Origin: Mytilus trossulus
Lineage: Eukaryota; Mollusca; Bivalvia; Mytilida; Mytilidae
Direction: 5' to 3'
Assembly: GCF_036588685.1 (NCBI RefSeq)
Contig: NC_086386.1
Location: forward strand, 7,720,117 to 7,784,116
DNA length: 64,000 nt
The translations under genes were made by a program, and so were the position numbers. Under the pieces are notes generated by a model. It had not been told where the DNA came from, searched no databases, and worked only from the letters and a program-made list of their open reading frames with translations. Positions 1 through 11,900 of the stretch are shown here, in pieces; within the stretch, counting starts at the first letter, position 1; every line of letters begins with the position of its first letter.

Positions 1-106
1 TGAGAATGACAAATATAACATCAAAACTGAAAACATGAAAAGTATGTCATGTTTAATCGCATTAGCTGACAATGTATACGTTATTTGCTCTCAACGACCA
101 TATTTA

Positions 107-1123
107 CAGGGGCGGATTTAGGCGGGGGCGTGGCGGGCGTGCGCCCCCCCTAAAATTTGCAAAGCATGGGTTGACTTCAACATATTTAAGTATCAGAAGA
201 GACCATTCATGAATCTTTTTTAACATTCAAAGTATATATAAAACAGTCAGGTTCACAGAATCAACGTGATTACTAATTAACTGACCTACGCCTTCTCAAA
301 GTTCTATCAATAATTTGAAAGGAATGTGTCATACGCGGAGCTGCGTTTGATGACAGATATAATAGGTTTTTAGCTGTTAAAGTAAAAACAGCTATAACAT
401 TGTGTTTGCGGTTTTTATAATCAATTTGTTTGATAATCGAAGTTCCAAAACATCCCTAAATCACTTTCACAATTTCATCATGACACGGTCTAGAAAACAG
501 TCGGCAGGTGAGATTCTTTTATAATATCCGTAATGAAAGATAGAACTACTGTTTTAAGCGAAAGGTTAGTTCATTAATTTGTATCTCTGTGTCTATATTT
601 ATTTCTCCCTTGCAACCTAAATATTTAGCCGAATTCTGTACCGTATTACCGTATGCTTGGGATCCCAAGTAAATAAAAATATCTGCGTAAATGCATCTCA
701 TTCTAAATTTAGTTGTTTGAGGCGAACACAGTGAAGTCTGGCACGACCTCCGAAAATAAAAAAAATAAAAAATAGATAGTATGAAAGGACAATTAAGAAT
801 CGCTGGTAAAAGTAGAACTTTTCGTTTGAAAAATATATTGGTTAGGTGAGCAATTGTGATCTGTCTCGTCTCACTTTGCGTCCGTCTGTTCGCCCGTCTA
901 TATCTGTAGATTGTTGTCAGGTGTGGATTAAGGCTGTTTCAGCTTTAAACTTGAATTCCTCGCTTATTTTAACACACAATAGTTCGAGCTATCTACATTT
1001 CACCCCTTAAGAATATTTCAATAATTTTACCTAAAAAAAAACTCCAAAAATTTTTCGCCTCGCTCCGCTCGGCGATAATTAAAATTTGCGCCCCCCCAAC
1101 TGAAAATCCTGGATCCGCCCCTG
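107..1123. mobile_element. Non-autonomous hAT-like DNA transposon
   Basis: The left end CAGGGGCGGATTTAGG is the inverted, slightly diverged partner of the right end, which reads CCTGGATCCGCCCCTG. Short G/C runs (CGCCCCCCC) lie just inside both ends. CAGGGGCGGATYYAG is a classic hAT terminal repeat, and its reverse reading gives the commonly mis-annotated peptide GADPGFSVGG. The interior is about 1 kb of AT-rich DNA with no transposase. The flanking 8-mers (catattta and atttatta) match only partly, so no clean target duplication can be claimed. Confidence 0.7.
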
Positions 1124-1268
1124 ATTTATTATTGAATCTTGATTTATTTCTGATGTTTAAAATACTGTGTTCCAAAAATAAATGATATAAACTAATATTT
1201 TGACTGCCTATGTTATAAGCAATTAACTAATGTGTTTACCCTAAGTATTCTATTATTTAACATTTCAG

Positions 1269-1481
1269 CTTTTAATAGTGATACCTCTGACTTTGCGTCA
1301 GATAATGATATCAACATTACAGCTTTGGTCGTCGGTATATGTGTTGCACTAGTATTTATCCTTGTGTTATTGACGGCTTTTGTATTGTACCGGAAGTGCT
1401 TCAGAAGACGTACGCATATACACCACGTTCACAGAGATGTCCTACCAGACTTGATGTATCCTAAGAAAACAACTTTAGCAG
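1269..1481 (+). CDS. Gene A membrane-spanning exon
   Basis: 213 bp, phase 1 in and phase 1 out. It carries the stalk, the transmembrane helix and the start of the cytoplasmic tail (Arg/His-rich, then LPDLMYPKK). Confidence 0.78.
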
Positions 1482-2676
1482 GTACTTAATTAAAAGACTT
1501 ATGTTTCAACAATACCCTGATGATGATATAATTTAAATGATGTTGGGACATAACGCCAACAAGACTAGTTCACGATGCACGTAGATGTCCATACTGGGCT
1601 TATTTCTAAATTGGGGGTTATTTGTTTTTATATAACATCAGCAACAACGATATGCTTATAAAACTAAACCTTTTGAATTAAACTAAGAACCAAACATCAT
1701 TTTACTCAGTCTTTTTAAATAGAAATAAAAAGATGTGGTCAGCTGATATGACAACTCTTCTAAAGAGACAAAATGACACAGTAACTATATGCCAGTCACC
1801 GTACGGCCTTTAACAACGAGTACCGCATAGTCAGCTCTAAATGGCACAGTAATGCCAAATGTAAAGCGAATAAGATTAAAACACATCCTATACTACTGAC
1901 ACCTACTTTTGTTTTTACATGTGTACCTATTATGTCTGTTTGTTTTGTTCACAAATCGTTGTCAATATTATGAAATTGTGTGCGACAGCAATGCCAGTGA
2001 GATGCTTAGTTAGCTATACAACTAAGTTTAATTTACTATTTTGTACAAAGAAGTAGGTCTATACCAAGTCAGGAATACGACAGTTGCTATCCATTCGTGT
2101 TACATGCTTAAGCTTTTAGATTGCCATTTGATTAAGGACTTTCGATTTGTATTTTCTTCATAGTTCGGTATTTTTTTTCTACTTTTGAAAGACCACTTGT
2201 TTATTTGACAATACTATTTCCCGTTTTGATTTCATAATTAACAAGCGAACTAGGCAAATTGATATGAATTCAAGAAAGAGAACTAGAAATATCTCGTCGA
2301 ACTTTCTTTATATTTTTACCGCTTGATTTCCTAAACAAAATGGTATCAAAAGGTCGTTCTTCAATTTCAATACTAGTATGTCATTGTGATATCGTTACTA
2401 ATGTTTTGCCAATTGTTCCTCAACTGTGTCGGTTCCTATATATCCTTCGTTTTTAAATATCTTGCATTGAGCGTTCCTGATGAAGACAAATCATGAAAAG
2501 CGCGTCAGACGCATGAAATTTATAACGTGCATTTTTTGCCAGTAGTACCCATTTGTATTATCTGTTTAATTTCAATATTATAATAAAATCTGTAAACTAT
2601 ATACTTTAATGTGTAGAAATATTTCATTTCAGATGCAGGTATTGGTGATGTGGTTCTTCATTCGCCGAGAATTTAA
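1269..2676 (+). CDS. Gene A: C-terminal exons of a single-pass membrane protein (third family member)
   Basis: Two coding exons are visible, 1269..1481 and 2633..2676; earlier exons lie left of the window. The acceptor is catttcag, the donor gcag|gtactt, and the second acceptor atttcag. Both junctions are phase 1 and the joined frame stays open to TAA at 2674. The first exon gives a short acidic Ser/Asp-rich stalk with an N-I-T sequon, a helix of about 23 hydrophobic residues (ALVVGICVALVFILVLLTAF) and a basic stop-transfer stretch (RKCFRRR). The tail is short, ending SPRI. Exon phase, stalk (SFNSD-like against gene B SFTTD) and exon length (213 against 216 bp) match the membrane exon of gene B. 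That homology is inference from short similarity; that it is a real membrane-protein 3' end is much firmer. Confidence 0.75.
1731..1880 (+). repeat. Dispersed mussel repeat, degenerate copy (intron of gene A)
   Basis: It contains decayed versions of the phrases gatgtggt..tatgacaactctt, aaatgacaca, gtcaccgtacggcctt and accgcatagtcagct. Better copies of the same family are at 32140..32605 (minus) and 46858..46960 (plus). Short interspersed elements or MITEs are both possible; no tRNA-like promoter was recognised. Confidence 0.65.
2062..2185 (+). repeat. Dispersed repeat (CAAGTCAGGAATACGACAG family)
   Basis: The stretch from 'ccaagtcaggaatacgacag' through 'gccatttgattaaggacttt' to 'ttcggtatttttt' recurs at 39635..39790 and 52160..52300, and inverted at 35765..35935 and 40600..40770. 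Confidence 0.65.
2460..2545 (-). repeat. Dispersed repeat (GCCAGACGCGCGTTTCGTC family), minus orientation
   Basis: 'tgagcgttcctgatgaag...gcgcgtcagacgca' is the reverse complement of the family seen best at 60797..60967. Other copies are at 7228..7310 (minus), 42130..42215 and 45408..45470 (plus). Confidence 0.6.
2633..2676 (+). CDS. Gene A last coding exon
   Basis: 44 bp after an atttcag acceptor. Joined to the previous exon it gives D-A-G-I-G-D-V-V-L-H-S-P-R-I and a TAA stop. Confidence 0.72.
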
Positions 2677-2815
2677 ATAAGATTCGAAGAAGATAAAAAT
2701 AATTGTATAGTATATAACCATTGATATCAGTTATAACGCAGACATTTCAGGTTTATGTTAAACAAATTATTGTAAAAATTAAATCTAATTTACCTGTTAA
2801 ATGATTTTACTTTTT

Positions 2816-2821
2816 AATAAA
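2816..2821 (+). terminator. Probable polyadenylation signal of gene A
   Basis: AATAAA lies 140 bp after the gene A stop codon, in an AT-rich 3' untranslated stretch. It is the first canonical hexamer after the stop. Confidence 0.45.
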
Positions 2822-5658
2822 AAAAATGATTATAGGTAAAATATAAAAAACATCCTCGATGTGTATATATTTAACTTTCCCTTAGCAAGATGTTAATATT
2901 AATTGTATACTGATTTTGAAATACATGTGCGTTGAATCTATTTATATGACATCAGTCGTCAAGTTTTTTTTTTATTTTTCAATGTTCAATCGGTGAGAAT
3001 AGTCTAAGATTGGTTTTTTTTTGTGCGGTCGGTGTTGCTCAGTCTTTAGTTTTCTATGTTGTGTTTTTGTACTGTTATTTGGTGTGTTTTTTTTGTCTTT
3101 GTATTTGCCTGTAAAATGCAACAACATGTAATATAGCAGTTGGATTTGTGTATATATGGTACTTTATAAGTATTAAATCGACGAATAATTGAAATAATTG
3201 AATAGATAAATATGCTATCTTATCAGAAAAGTAGAACTCTTTACAAAACACCACGATCTGATGATAAAACTTTTTATTTGAATCTTGAAATTCAATAGAT
3301 ATGAAAGAATATTACAAACAAGATGAAAAATACACGATTAATCTATCTTTTATCATATTTGGTATATATCATAATAGACCAATATTTTACAAATTAAATA
3401 TATTATATTCAAATGTATATACATATCATACACAAACAGATGAAAATTTCTGAACAAATATACAGTATTTTCATCCAACTTTCATCATAGGCTTAGTCTA
3501 AATTCATTTTTGTTTCAAATCATAATAAGTTCAACAATGATTTATAATACAATGATTCAGAAGTCAATGCAGTATGCTTTAAGCACTCAAAATAATGGAC
3601 TAGAAAACAAACATGTATGTCATTTGTAACCTTGGGAAGCTCATCATTCGCATAAGACAACATTACAAAATTAATGCTATGGTTGTTCGATTGTCATTCT
3701 CGTTGTTGCATGTTTAATTTCAAATGCAGCGTGTCTAAAACTAATCTCTGCACAGTTTTGATATAAAACAAGAAGAACCCTTTCAAAGCTAAATCAATTC
3801 GCCATTATATATACAAAATACATTTTTCTTTTGTAAAAGGGATCAACATATTAGGCTACAGTAGTTGTAATGTTGTGTTTAGAGTTCAAACTTCCAAAAA
3901 CCACAAGAAGCAAAGTTCAAAATTAATAATGTAACAAAACAGCAATCATGATACTGTTACTAGATATTCAATGTGTAAAATCTGCAATGTTTTTGTCAAT
4001 CAGTGTTCTTCAAATACATAACTGTTTCTGACTGTTTCTTTCCATTATTTATACATTATGAGGAATACAATGGCATACTCTCACAACATGATATGGTCTA
4101 ATCTGATGGCACTGGCTGGTCTAGCACCCATTTTTGTCGCTAAAACATAGAATGACAATGCTATTTACGTGTAAAACAGTTCAAACGTACAATCAATGGC
4201 TATTACAAAAAGTGCGGAAAGAACACGCAAAAAGAAGAAATGAAATGTTAGAATATTCAAAACATAAATATCCCATCTCTCTGTTATACAGCAAAGACGA
4301 ACCAAACAATCATAAAAACTGAAAATTTTGTTATTTCCCAAGCTATGTTATTTTCACTCTCGATGTTTTTAGTAAATGATGGTCTTGTAGTATTTTATCA
4401 TCTTTATAACTTGTTGTATGAACTGTTGGAAAATTTATAATGGTGATAGATAGTTGCCTAACGTCCAGTAACGAATGAAATGCTTTTTCATGTCAAATAC
4501 ATGTTATGAATCTCCTGTAAGATACTAAAGTATCCTAAATTAATACTCATTTTACAGGCGAGAAAATGATCTTTAGATAGAAATGCTAACCTCTACAAAA
4601 TGTGTATCCAACAAGTGTGAAAGTAGGCGATTGTTACATAGAGAGCTGCCATTTTCGCTTTCTTAGAACAAGTCCAGGTCCTCTCAGCCAGAATTTACTT
4701 ATGGGAAAGGGTTATTTGCGTAATGTATACTCGTGTTTTAATAACTAGATGTCCCAATCAAAATAGGTAAACAAAAATTGGGATAAAATGCATTTGATAC
4801 TGAGGTAAAACTAAAAGAAGTTATTGACCGTTTGAATCCTTATTTGGGAAAAAATAAGGGGATTCCCCGAATGCCTTCTGAGTGTTCGATCATTTCATAT
4901 TTATTCTTTTGTGTCTTTATCTTATACTGGATTAACTAAAATACTGTTTCGAAATATGGACTATTAAAATTAAATACATAATCTCATAATAACACAAATG
5001 CATTGCGATATTTTACCTTTAACCCGACACCTTCTTTATTAAAAAGTGTTGTTTGTTTAATTTGTTCAATGAGAGCCTAGTTATAACATTTCTATTAGAC
5101 ATGTTACATATATACGTTTAACTGGGTTTTCAACAAAACTTAGACTACATGTTACAAGGAAGTAAGTAATACTCGATGAGATCTAAGTATGCACGTTATC
5201 CAATGATTAAAGTTAAGAGGCTTTAACAAAGCCGTAGAAAAGGTAGGGTAAAGCACGGAACAATTTGTCTGTTGGGGTATGGTGCAATGCTAAATAGTAT
5301 AATATGAGACATGTTCGTTACCATTTGACCCTGCATATTATTTTATTTTGATCAAGTAGATTGTGCTTTGTCTTTAGATTATCCTTTACAATGTAACGTT
5401 ATCGATCCACGAAATCATTTCGATACCATTGACTCGTAAAATGAAATGTAATCAACTATATGGGACAGTAAAATTGTTTCTTCTGCTGGAAGAGGGAATC
5501 GAAATTCAACAATGTTGGTTCACATATTATAAAATTGGCACGCATGTGATTAACTTCATATTAAATACATCAGTATTCACACCAATGGCTACTTTAACTA
5601 TTATTTTCATAGAAATACAAAACACATTGAGTGGATCCAAAGAATAAAAATTGACACA
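2822..5658. other. Tail-to-tail intergenic spacer between genes A and B
   Basis: About 2.8 kb of AT-rich DNA between the 3' ends of A and B. A short stretch near 3020-3110 (gtcggtgttgctcagtctttagttttctatgttgtg) resembles the 3' tail of Penelope-like elements seen at 55300-56600. Small ORFs here show no recognisable protein. Confidence 0.5.
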
Positions 5659-5659
5659 A

Positions 5660-5742
5660 CTATGAAACTACAGTATAATAATATTTACATGTTTATATCT
5701 GACTATGAAACTACAGTATAATAATATTTACATGTTTATCTC
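5660..5742. repeat. 43-bp tandem duplication over the gene B stop codon
   Basis: 'ctatgaaactacagtataa' followed by 'taatatttacatgtttat' occurs twice in a row, starting at 5660 and 5703. The right-hand copy runs into the stop codon of gene B (5736-5738), so the duplication joins the very end of the coding region to its 3' untranslated region. Confidence 0.85.
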
Positions 5743-5932
5743 TTACTGATAGGCGGGATTGACGGTTGTTCCATGTCAGGAATCTGTGCTCTGATGGCTC
5801 GTGACATCGGTGTTGATGGAGGAGCTGGTCTAGGGTAATCATGCATAGGTACCAGTCCTCTGTCATCCTCGTCTGGTAGATCCACAGATAGAGCATCTCG
5901 GGCTGTCATCGGTTCTACAATCATATCAGATT
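5736..5932 (-). CDS. Gene B exon 10 (tail end and stop)
   Basis: 197 bp after a tttttcag acceptor. It codes residues 396-460, rich in Asp/Glu, then a proline-rich stretch (D-Y-P-R-P-A-P-P-S-T-P) that could bind SH3-type domains, ending I-S-K-R and TGA/TAA-type stop at 5738-5736. Confidence 0.82.
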
Positions 5933-8900
5933 CTGAAAAACGAACTGTTGTAATGTCACGCAAAACCCAAGGTTACAGTGTAATGCATCACTATCTGTGT
6001 TATAAAACCAAAGCATTGTGACAGTGTATGACAAAATTAAATTGTATTAATTCTATAAATTTTGATGCTAATATAAATACTGTTGTGATTTTCAAACAAA
6101 ATGAATATAATGCTGTTAACAGCGGCTGATTGTATGATGCTGAAAAGCGTCGACGCTACAGTGATCGTATATAAGTCATATTTAATGGTTGCGTAACGAT
6201 GAAATAAATGCTTAGTATTTTGTCTGGAAAAACCTTCCGAATGCAAAATATTTGCTTTTGAATTGAAATAAGAATAACCTTTGAAGATCAATAAGTGATC
6301 GTGTTTATGTATAGTAGTGCAAAAGGATGACGACGACTTTTGGTGAGATATTTGAGTTACTATTTCCATTAGGATGATAGAAACAGGAACTAGCTTAACA
6401 AATGTATACACAGTTAATACAAAATCTAATTTTGGTATCTATGATGAGTTTAATGAAGATGATGTTGTTAGTCCAAGATCAGTTTCCTTGATTGAGAACT
6501 GCATAGATCCAATGTATATCTTGGAGTCTTTTATCTTATATTTGTCCTTAGTTTTAATGTTGTTAGTAAACACTATGTTGGTAGTCATACACAATTGCTA
6601 ACCTCGGCCTCTTTTACACCCAAATTTGAAAAAGAAAAAACCTGCAAAAAGTTTATTGTTAAAGTGCACGAAACGATATGGTCAAAGAGGACGCGTATGT
6701 TAGAAAATTGATATTTTAGTATTTATCTAAGTATCAAAGCATACAAATCGAATATCTAAGGCTTCTTGGTAGGAAAGGCAGCTACACGTACTATTGCAGA
6801 ACTTAGAGAAGAATTTACTTAATTTTTAATTCTTAATAAAGCACTATCGAAATAATTATATTATCTTTCAGAAATGATGTTTAACTATTGTTTAGCATGA
6901 TTTGTTTTAATTTGGACAAACTGGAAATATAAGAGACAAAGCGAGAGAATATTTTAACCATGAAATGCCCAGTATCGTGATGAGGCAAAAGAATGGGTTT
7001 ATCTTAGCATGTCCCATAGAAATCAACCAGCAAACTAGAAAGTTTTGTATTGTTGTATGGTAAATTATCTAATATGACAACAGTTAAAGGTTAGAGCAGC
7101 TACAGAAATATACTAATTTTCAACTCCCTCGGGAAAAGTTGGCTTTAGATGAATTTGGTTATTTATGTTAGTTATTTTTGACATACAGCTCTTCATTGGT
7201 TTCGGTACTTATACATCTTCGAAGTTCAAATATTTGGCTTTGAGCGTTCCAATGAAGGTAAATCAAGAAAAGTGCTTCGGGCGCAAGACATTATATAAAG
7301 TGTTGTTTTCATTTTTTTTTCTAAGAATACACAAACGATGATTAACGGCAAACTATTAAATAATGGCAAAGTTAACAGTTTTTTTATGTTTAAACTTTTA
7401 TTATCAATCAATACATTTCAATTTACCCTATGGAAAAGAACAAGACACTTTCAAATGAAAATTCAGCATTAAGTAAATTGAAAATTAATAGTTAACAAAA
7501 ACGTCTAAAAAATAAGGTTCATTTAACCCTCATCAGGAAAACTCGAGGGCAAAATTTTCAAAAGACAAAAAACTGTTATATAACCAATTAATATATGAGT
7601 TGCTTAATTGTTTGAATCCATCTCAGTCTGTTGGTGAGGGACTTTTTAAGCTTGCCATTAATCATATATGCATACACCTACATGTCAAAACCATTATAAA
7701 TTGAGAAAAAAACGGATATGGCAGACATGTTTGGAATGATAAGATCTACCTATTGTCCATTTACTCCCAAACTGTCAGAGCACTTTTCATAGGAGTTAAT
7801 TTCCTTAAATGACAATTACAATTTGTTTTTTTATATTTTTAATTTAAAGAGATGAATTAGTGTCACATGTTACGAACATCAAATAATTGGAAGGAATGGA
7901 AAACCAATCAAAGTATATAAGGAATAACAAAACTGTAGGATTTCAAACAGAACATTTATAAAACAACAACAACAACACTTTACCGGATTTTATGTATAAT
8001 GAATACTCTGTCATGGTATCCTCCTTGTCGCCTGACACAAATGATTCAATGTCAAATGTACTTGGGTGAACTTGTGAAACAAAATAAGGGTAAATAGTTT
8101 TAGTTACATTAATGTGTATCAAGACATAGTGCTTTATACCCTCATTGTGATTCAAATAAGAGTTAACATAAAATGTGCCCTAATTTGTGTCGTTTGTGTC
8201 TTTGTTTTCAGAATGAGAACAAAAATAATTATTACAGCATTTTTGCACACAACACATTAAACCGAACTAGTATGTGAGTGAACTAAAACATTAGACAGGA
8301 GTGTTAAGTTGAAAATGTAATGTACCAATCTATTAAATTAACACAAAAATGTGAATTACTATTAGAGCAATATGAAATATCCTAATTTACGTAGTTTAAT
8401 TCTGGTTGTGTTGCCTTTACAATATCAATTTAACTTTATCATTTTTAACATAGTCAAAGCTGCGTGTTTTCCATCTCAATATCGCTATAGCTTGTTTTTG
8501 TTTGTGGTAGGACTTAACTCCAAGTATTATAAACAGATTCTTACATTGATTCAAGTAGATTATCTAATTTATCCAATCGAGATAGTTAAATGAGTGGGTT
8601 AAGTAAGACCCCTTTTTGTCCCCAAAATATAGAAATTTTACAAAATTGTGAAAATGTAATCTCTTAGCTATTTACTGGAAAATAGAATGCTTCTGCTACA
8701 TAAATATAGGCTGTTTTTGACAATACAATCAATACATATCGGGTACTAGCATCATTTAGTCATACTAAATTACTGAAATCTTGACAATTTAGCATTTTAG
8801 TGAAAGTGGCCGCATTCGTGTTCCATCATAATATTGAATTGTTAGTTGTATTTGATGATAATACACAACATATATCAACACGGGTGTCATTCGGTTTATC

Positions 8901-11900
8901 GAAAGAAATGATCGTGAAAGAATATCTAACGGCGGTCAAGTATTGAGAGACGATCGTGAAAGTTCTGGTAACGGATCGTGAAAGATATTTAATCGAGAGG
9001 ACATATGAAAGGTCAATACATATTCTTATTTAATTAAGTACACGGACAAGTTTACGACAAAATAAAACTGTCTGTCAAAATGGTTCAACATAATGATCAG
9101 TATGTGAGAATATCCAGTTTCAAAAGTACATAGTTATTACAAAATGACAAAAGGCAGATTGCTTCTCGGCATTTCAATGACATAAAAAATGTAAACAAAC
9201 ACGATTTTTTTCACAAATTCGACTAGATAAACTACGTTTATCAGAATAAGGGCATTGCATTTGAATTAATTAAACGGTTCTTATAATTATTTTGTATAAA
9301 TATAAACTGCATCTTGGTAAATAACGAACTGTTTACACAAAATTGATTTTTTGGATCGTGAAAGATCATGTACCGCATTTTTGAAGATCGTGAAAAGGAT
9401 CGTACAAAATCTGATGCTACGAAGACGTTAAAATTATTCTTCCATTTTTGATAATTGATATTTGTTATTGGTATTGAGAAAGGCTAGATAGGTCAACATC
9501 CTCAATAGGTTTAAGCATTTCAAATTATTAATATTTTCAGAAAATGAAAAGAAACAACAATTACGGCAATAAGAAAAGACAAGGGGTGACAAAACGCCGA
9601 AAATACATTAAAATTATTATTTGGGCATTTGTGAACATTTTATTTGTAAATAGTTGGACGATTGTAGGATGAAGTTTTTTTATTGTCATGTGACGTACTC
9701 ATTTATAATGAGTTATAGGATACCCATATTTTGTATATTGGGTCCTATAAACTAAATGTCCGTCAGACAGGGTTTGCCTCATTTCATGTATGAAGATTCA
9801 TTTTAGTGGTCAAGTCCGTATCGAGGATTCGTTAAGCTTTAAGATAACTGTCCACAGTCTGGTATTATGATTTTTAGGTGTATATTTTCGACTTGTGCAA
9901 TATATACCTGTATGCTTAAGCGACAAGGTGTTTTGTGTATGTTTTGTGTATGGTGTACATGTCTGTCTGCATGTTTCTTATATGACTTCAATTGTGTTTG
10001 ATTTTTCCAAAGGATAGTAAGATGCGTAGTCGGTCAGGGTCCATATACTTTTGACCTTATGATTCGAATTAATTGGTCAAGCATAACTTTTACTTTTGTC
10101 AGTTTCTATAATAAGGCACTGTAAGGATCGGAACACATTTATTTGGTGTACGGGATATGTGTAGAGATCTGTATGGTATGGTTCATCTGACCTTGACCTT
10201 TTTTATGAATCATTGACAATCTTAGGCGCATTTCACACTTCTAGTAAAACCCTTGATATTATAGACGTTCAACAAATATACTATCATAAGTAAATCAAAC
10301 AAGACATTACAGCATTTTCGCTATGGTATTCTATTGTTTGCTCTATATAGTTAAAACAATCCTTATCTGCATTGTTTATAAAGAACATTACTATTAAAAC
10401 GTTCTGTTGCACAAAATGTTGGTTATCGTTCAATCCCAAATTACACATGAAATGTGCTGTTTCTGCTATGATTTTTTGTTTGATGGATAACATTTTGGTT
10501 CAAACGTTGCATATACATATTATTGACTATCTAGTGTCGGTCTGTCTGAAGTGCACTAGACCGATTCACAGAGCTGAATCTTTCACACTTATTTAGACAC
10601 GTTGTTTGGTTTTATTAACTTTCGAGATAAAGTGTTGAATAGAAAACAAAAATAATAGCTTTAATGTTTATCCTTATCAAAAAAGTTTCAGGCTTCAACC
10701 ACTTGCAGATTTATTAAACGGTGAAAGAAATACTGATTTCTGAATACTAGTATTAAGTCTGGTCACGCATTATCTTTCACGATCGAAATAATACGTTGCC
10801 TGACTTTCATGAGCAAGTTTGATGGAAATTCAACACATTGAAGGTTTTTATAAACAAATGATTGCTTTTAATGGTAGCACATACTTTAATTTCACTATAC
10901 AATCAGATACACCAAAGATTTAATTTCAAATATATCATGATATTCTGAAATATTACCATTTTATGTACAAAAAGCGTGTTATTTGTAATTAATTTCATAG
11001 ACACTTTTGTGTTTTTTAAAAAGGTTCTTCATATTTTCTTTATCTTCTTTCACAGTTGTGTTGAGGAAGTTAAACCATTTTGACAGACATATTTTTTTGT
11101 TCGGATTTGTTCCGCGTTTTGAAAATTGAGCGAATTTTTCAAAGATTCTGAACAAGAATGTGCATTAAATGTCTTTCACGATCCGTTACCAGAACTTCAC
11201 GATCGTCTCTCAATACTTGACTGCCGTTAGATATTCTATCACGATCATTTCTCTCGATAAACCGAATGACACCCGTGATCAAGGTTGAGGATGAACACTG
11301 ATGAGGCCACTTTCATTTTTGACAAAAAACACCTGAAAAGTGACGTTTTTTGCCATATTTGATAGATTTTTTTATTTAAGCTTGAATCAAAGCGTTTTTA
11401 ATGAATTACTCAGTTAAAATCTTTCACATTAACTAATTTAATCAACTAATTTAGACACTTAAGTGTTTACAAAGTGTCCAAATCTTCCGTTAGATGAACC
11501 TGATATTTGAGGCCAAAATCAGCCCTTACCGGACCTACTCCTTTTTAATTTATTTGGATTTGATAAATCTGATAATCCACGAATAACTATGTAAGAATCT
11601 GTTTCTCTAATGATTAGAAAATAAATTTCCTTTTTTTGTTAAACGAAAATCCCCTCCTAGTGCCTTTCACATTCCACAAAGTTGTTAATTTCATTAACTC
11701 CTGTTATCATTTTTTTTATTCATCCAGTTAACTAAGAGGTTATGAGCCATAAAATTATCGAATGATCTTTTGAGATCACCAGCAACCACACGTTGATTAA
11801 ATTTTTTTATACAATGGGTTCGGAAAGGGATAAATTTCCATAGAGTTAGAGAAATTAATATATCTACCTCTTGTTCCTTCTTTAACTCTCCCATTACTTT

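Noticed and set aside
4134..4322. 62-codon Lys/Arg-rich ORF between genes A and B
   Set aside because: Short, no family resemblance, no splice partner or start context.
6037..6601. Overlapping ORFs on both strands between gene B exons 9 and 10
   Set aside because: Intronic, no recognisable family, AT-rich composition without hydrophobic or motif pattern; likely chance.
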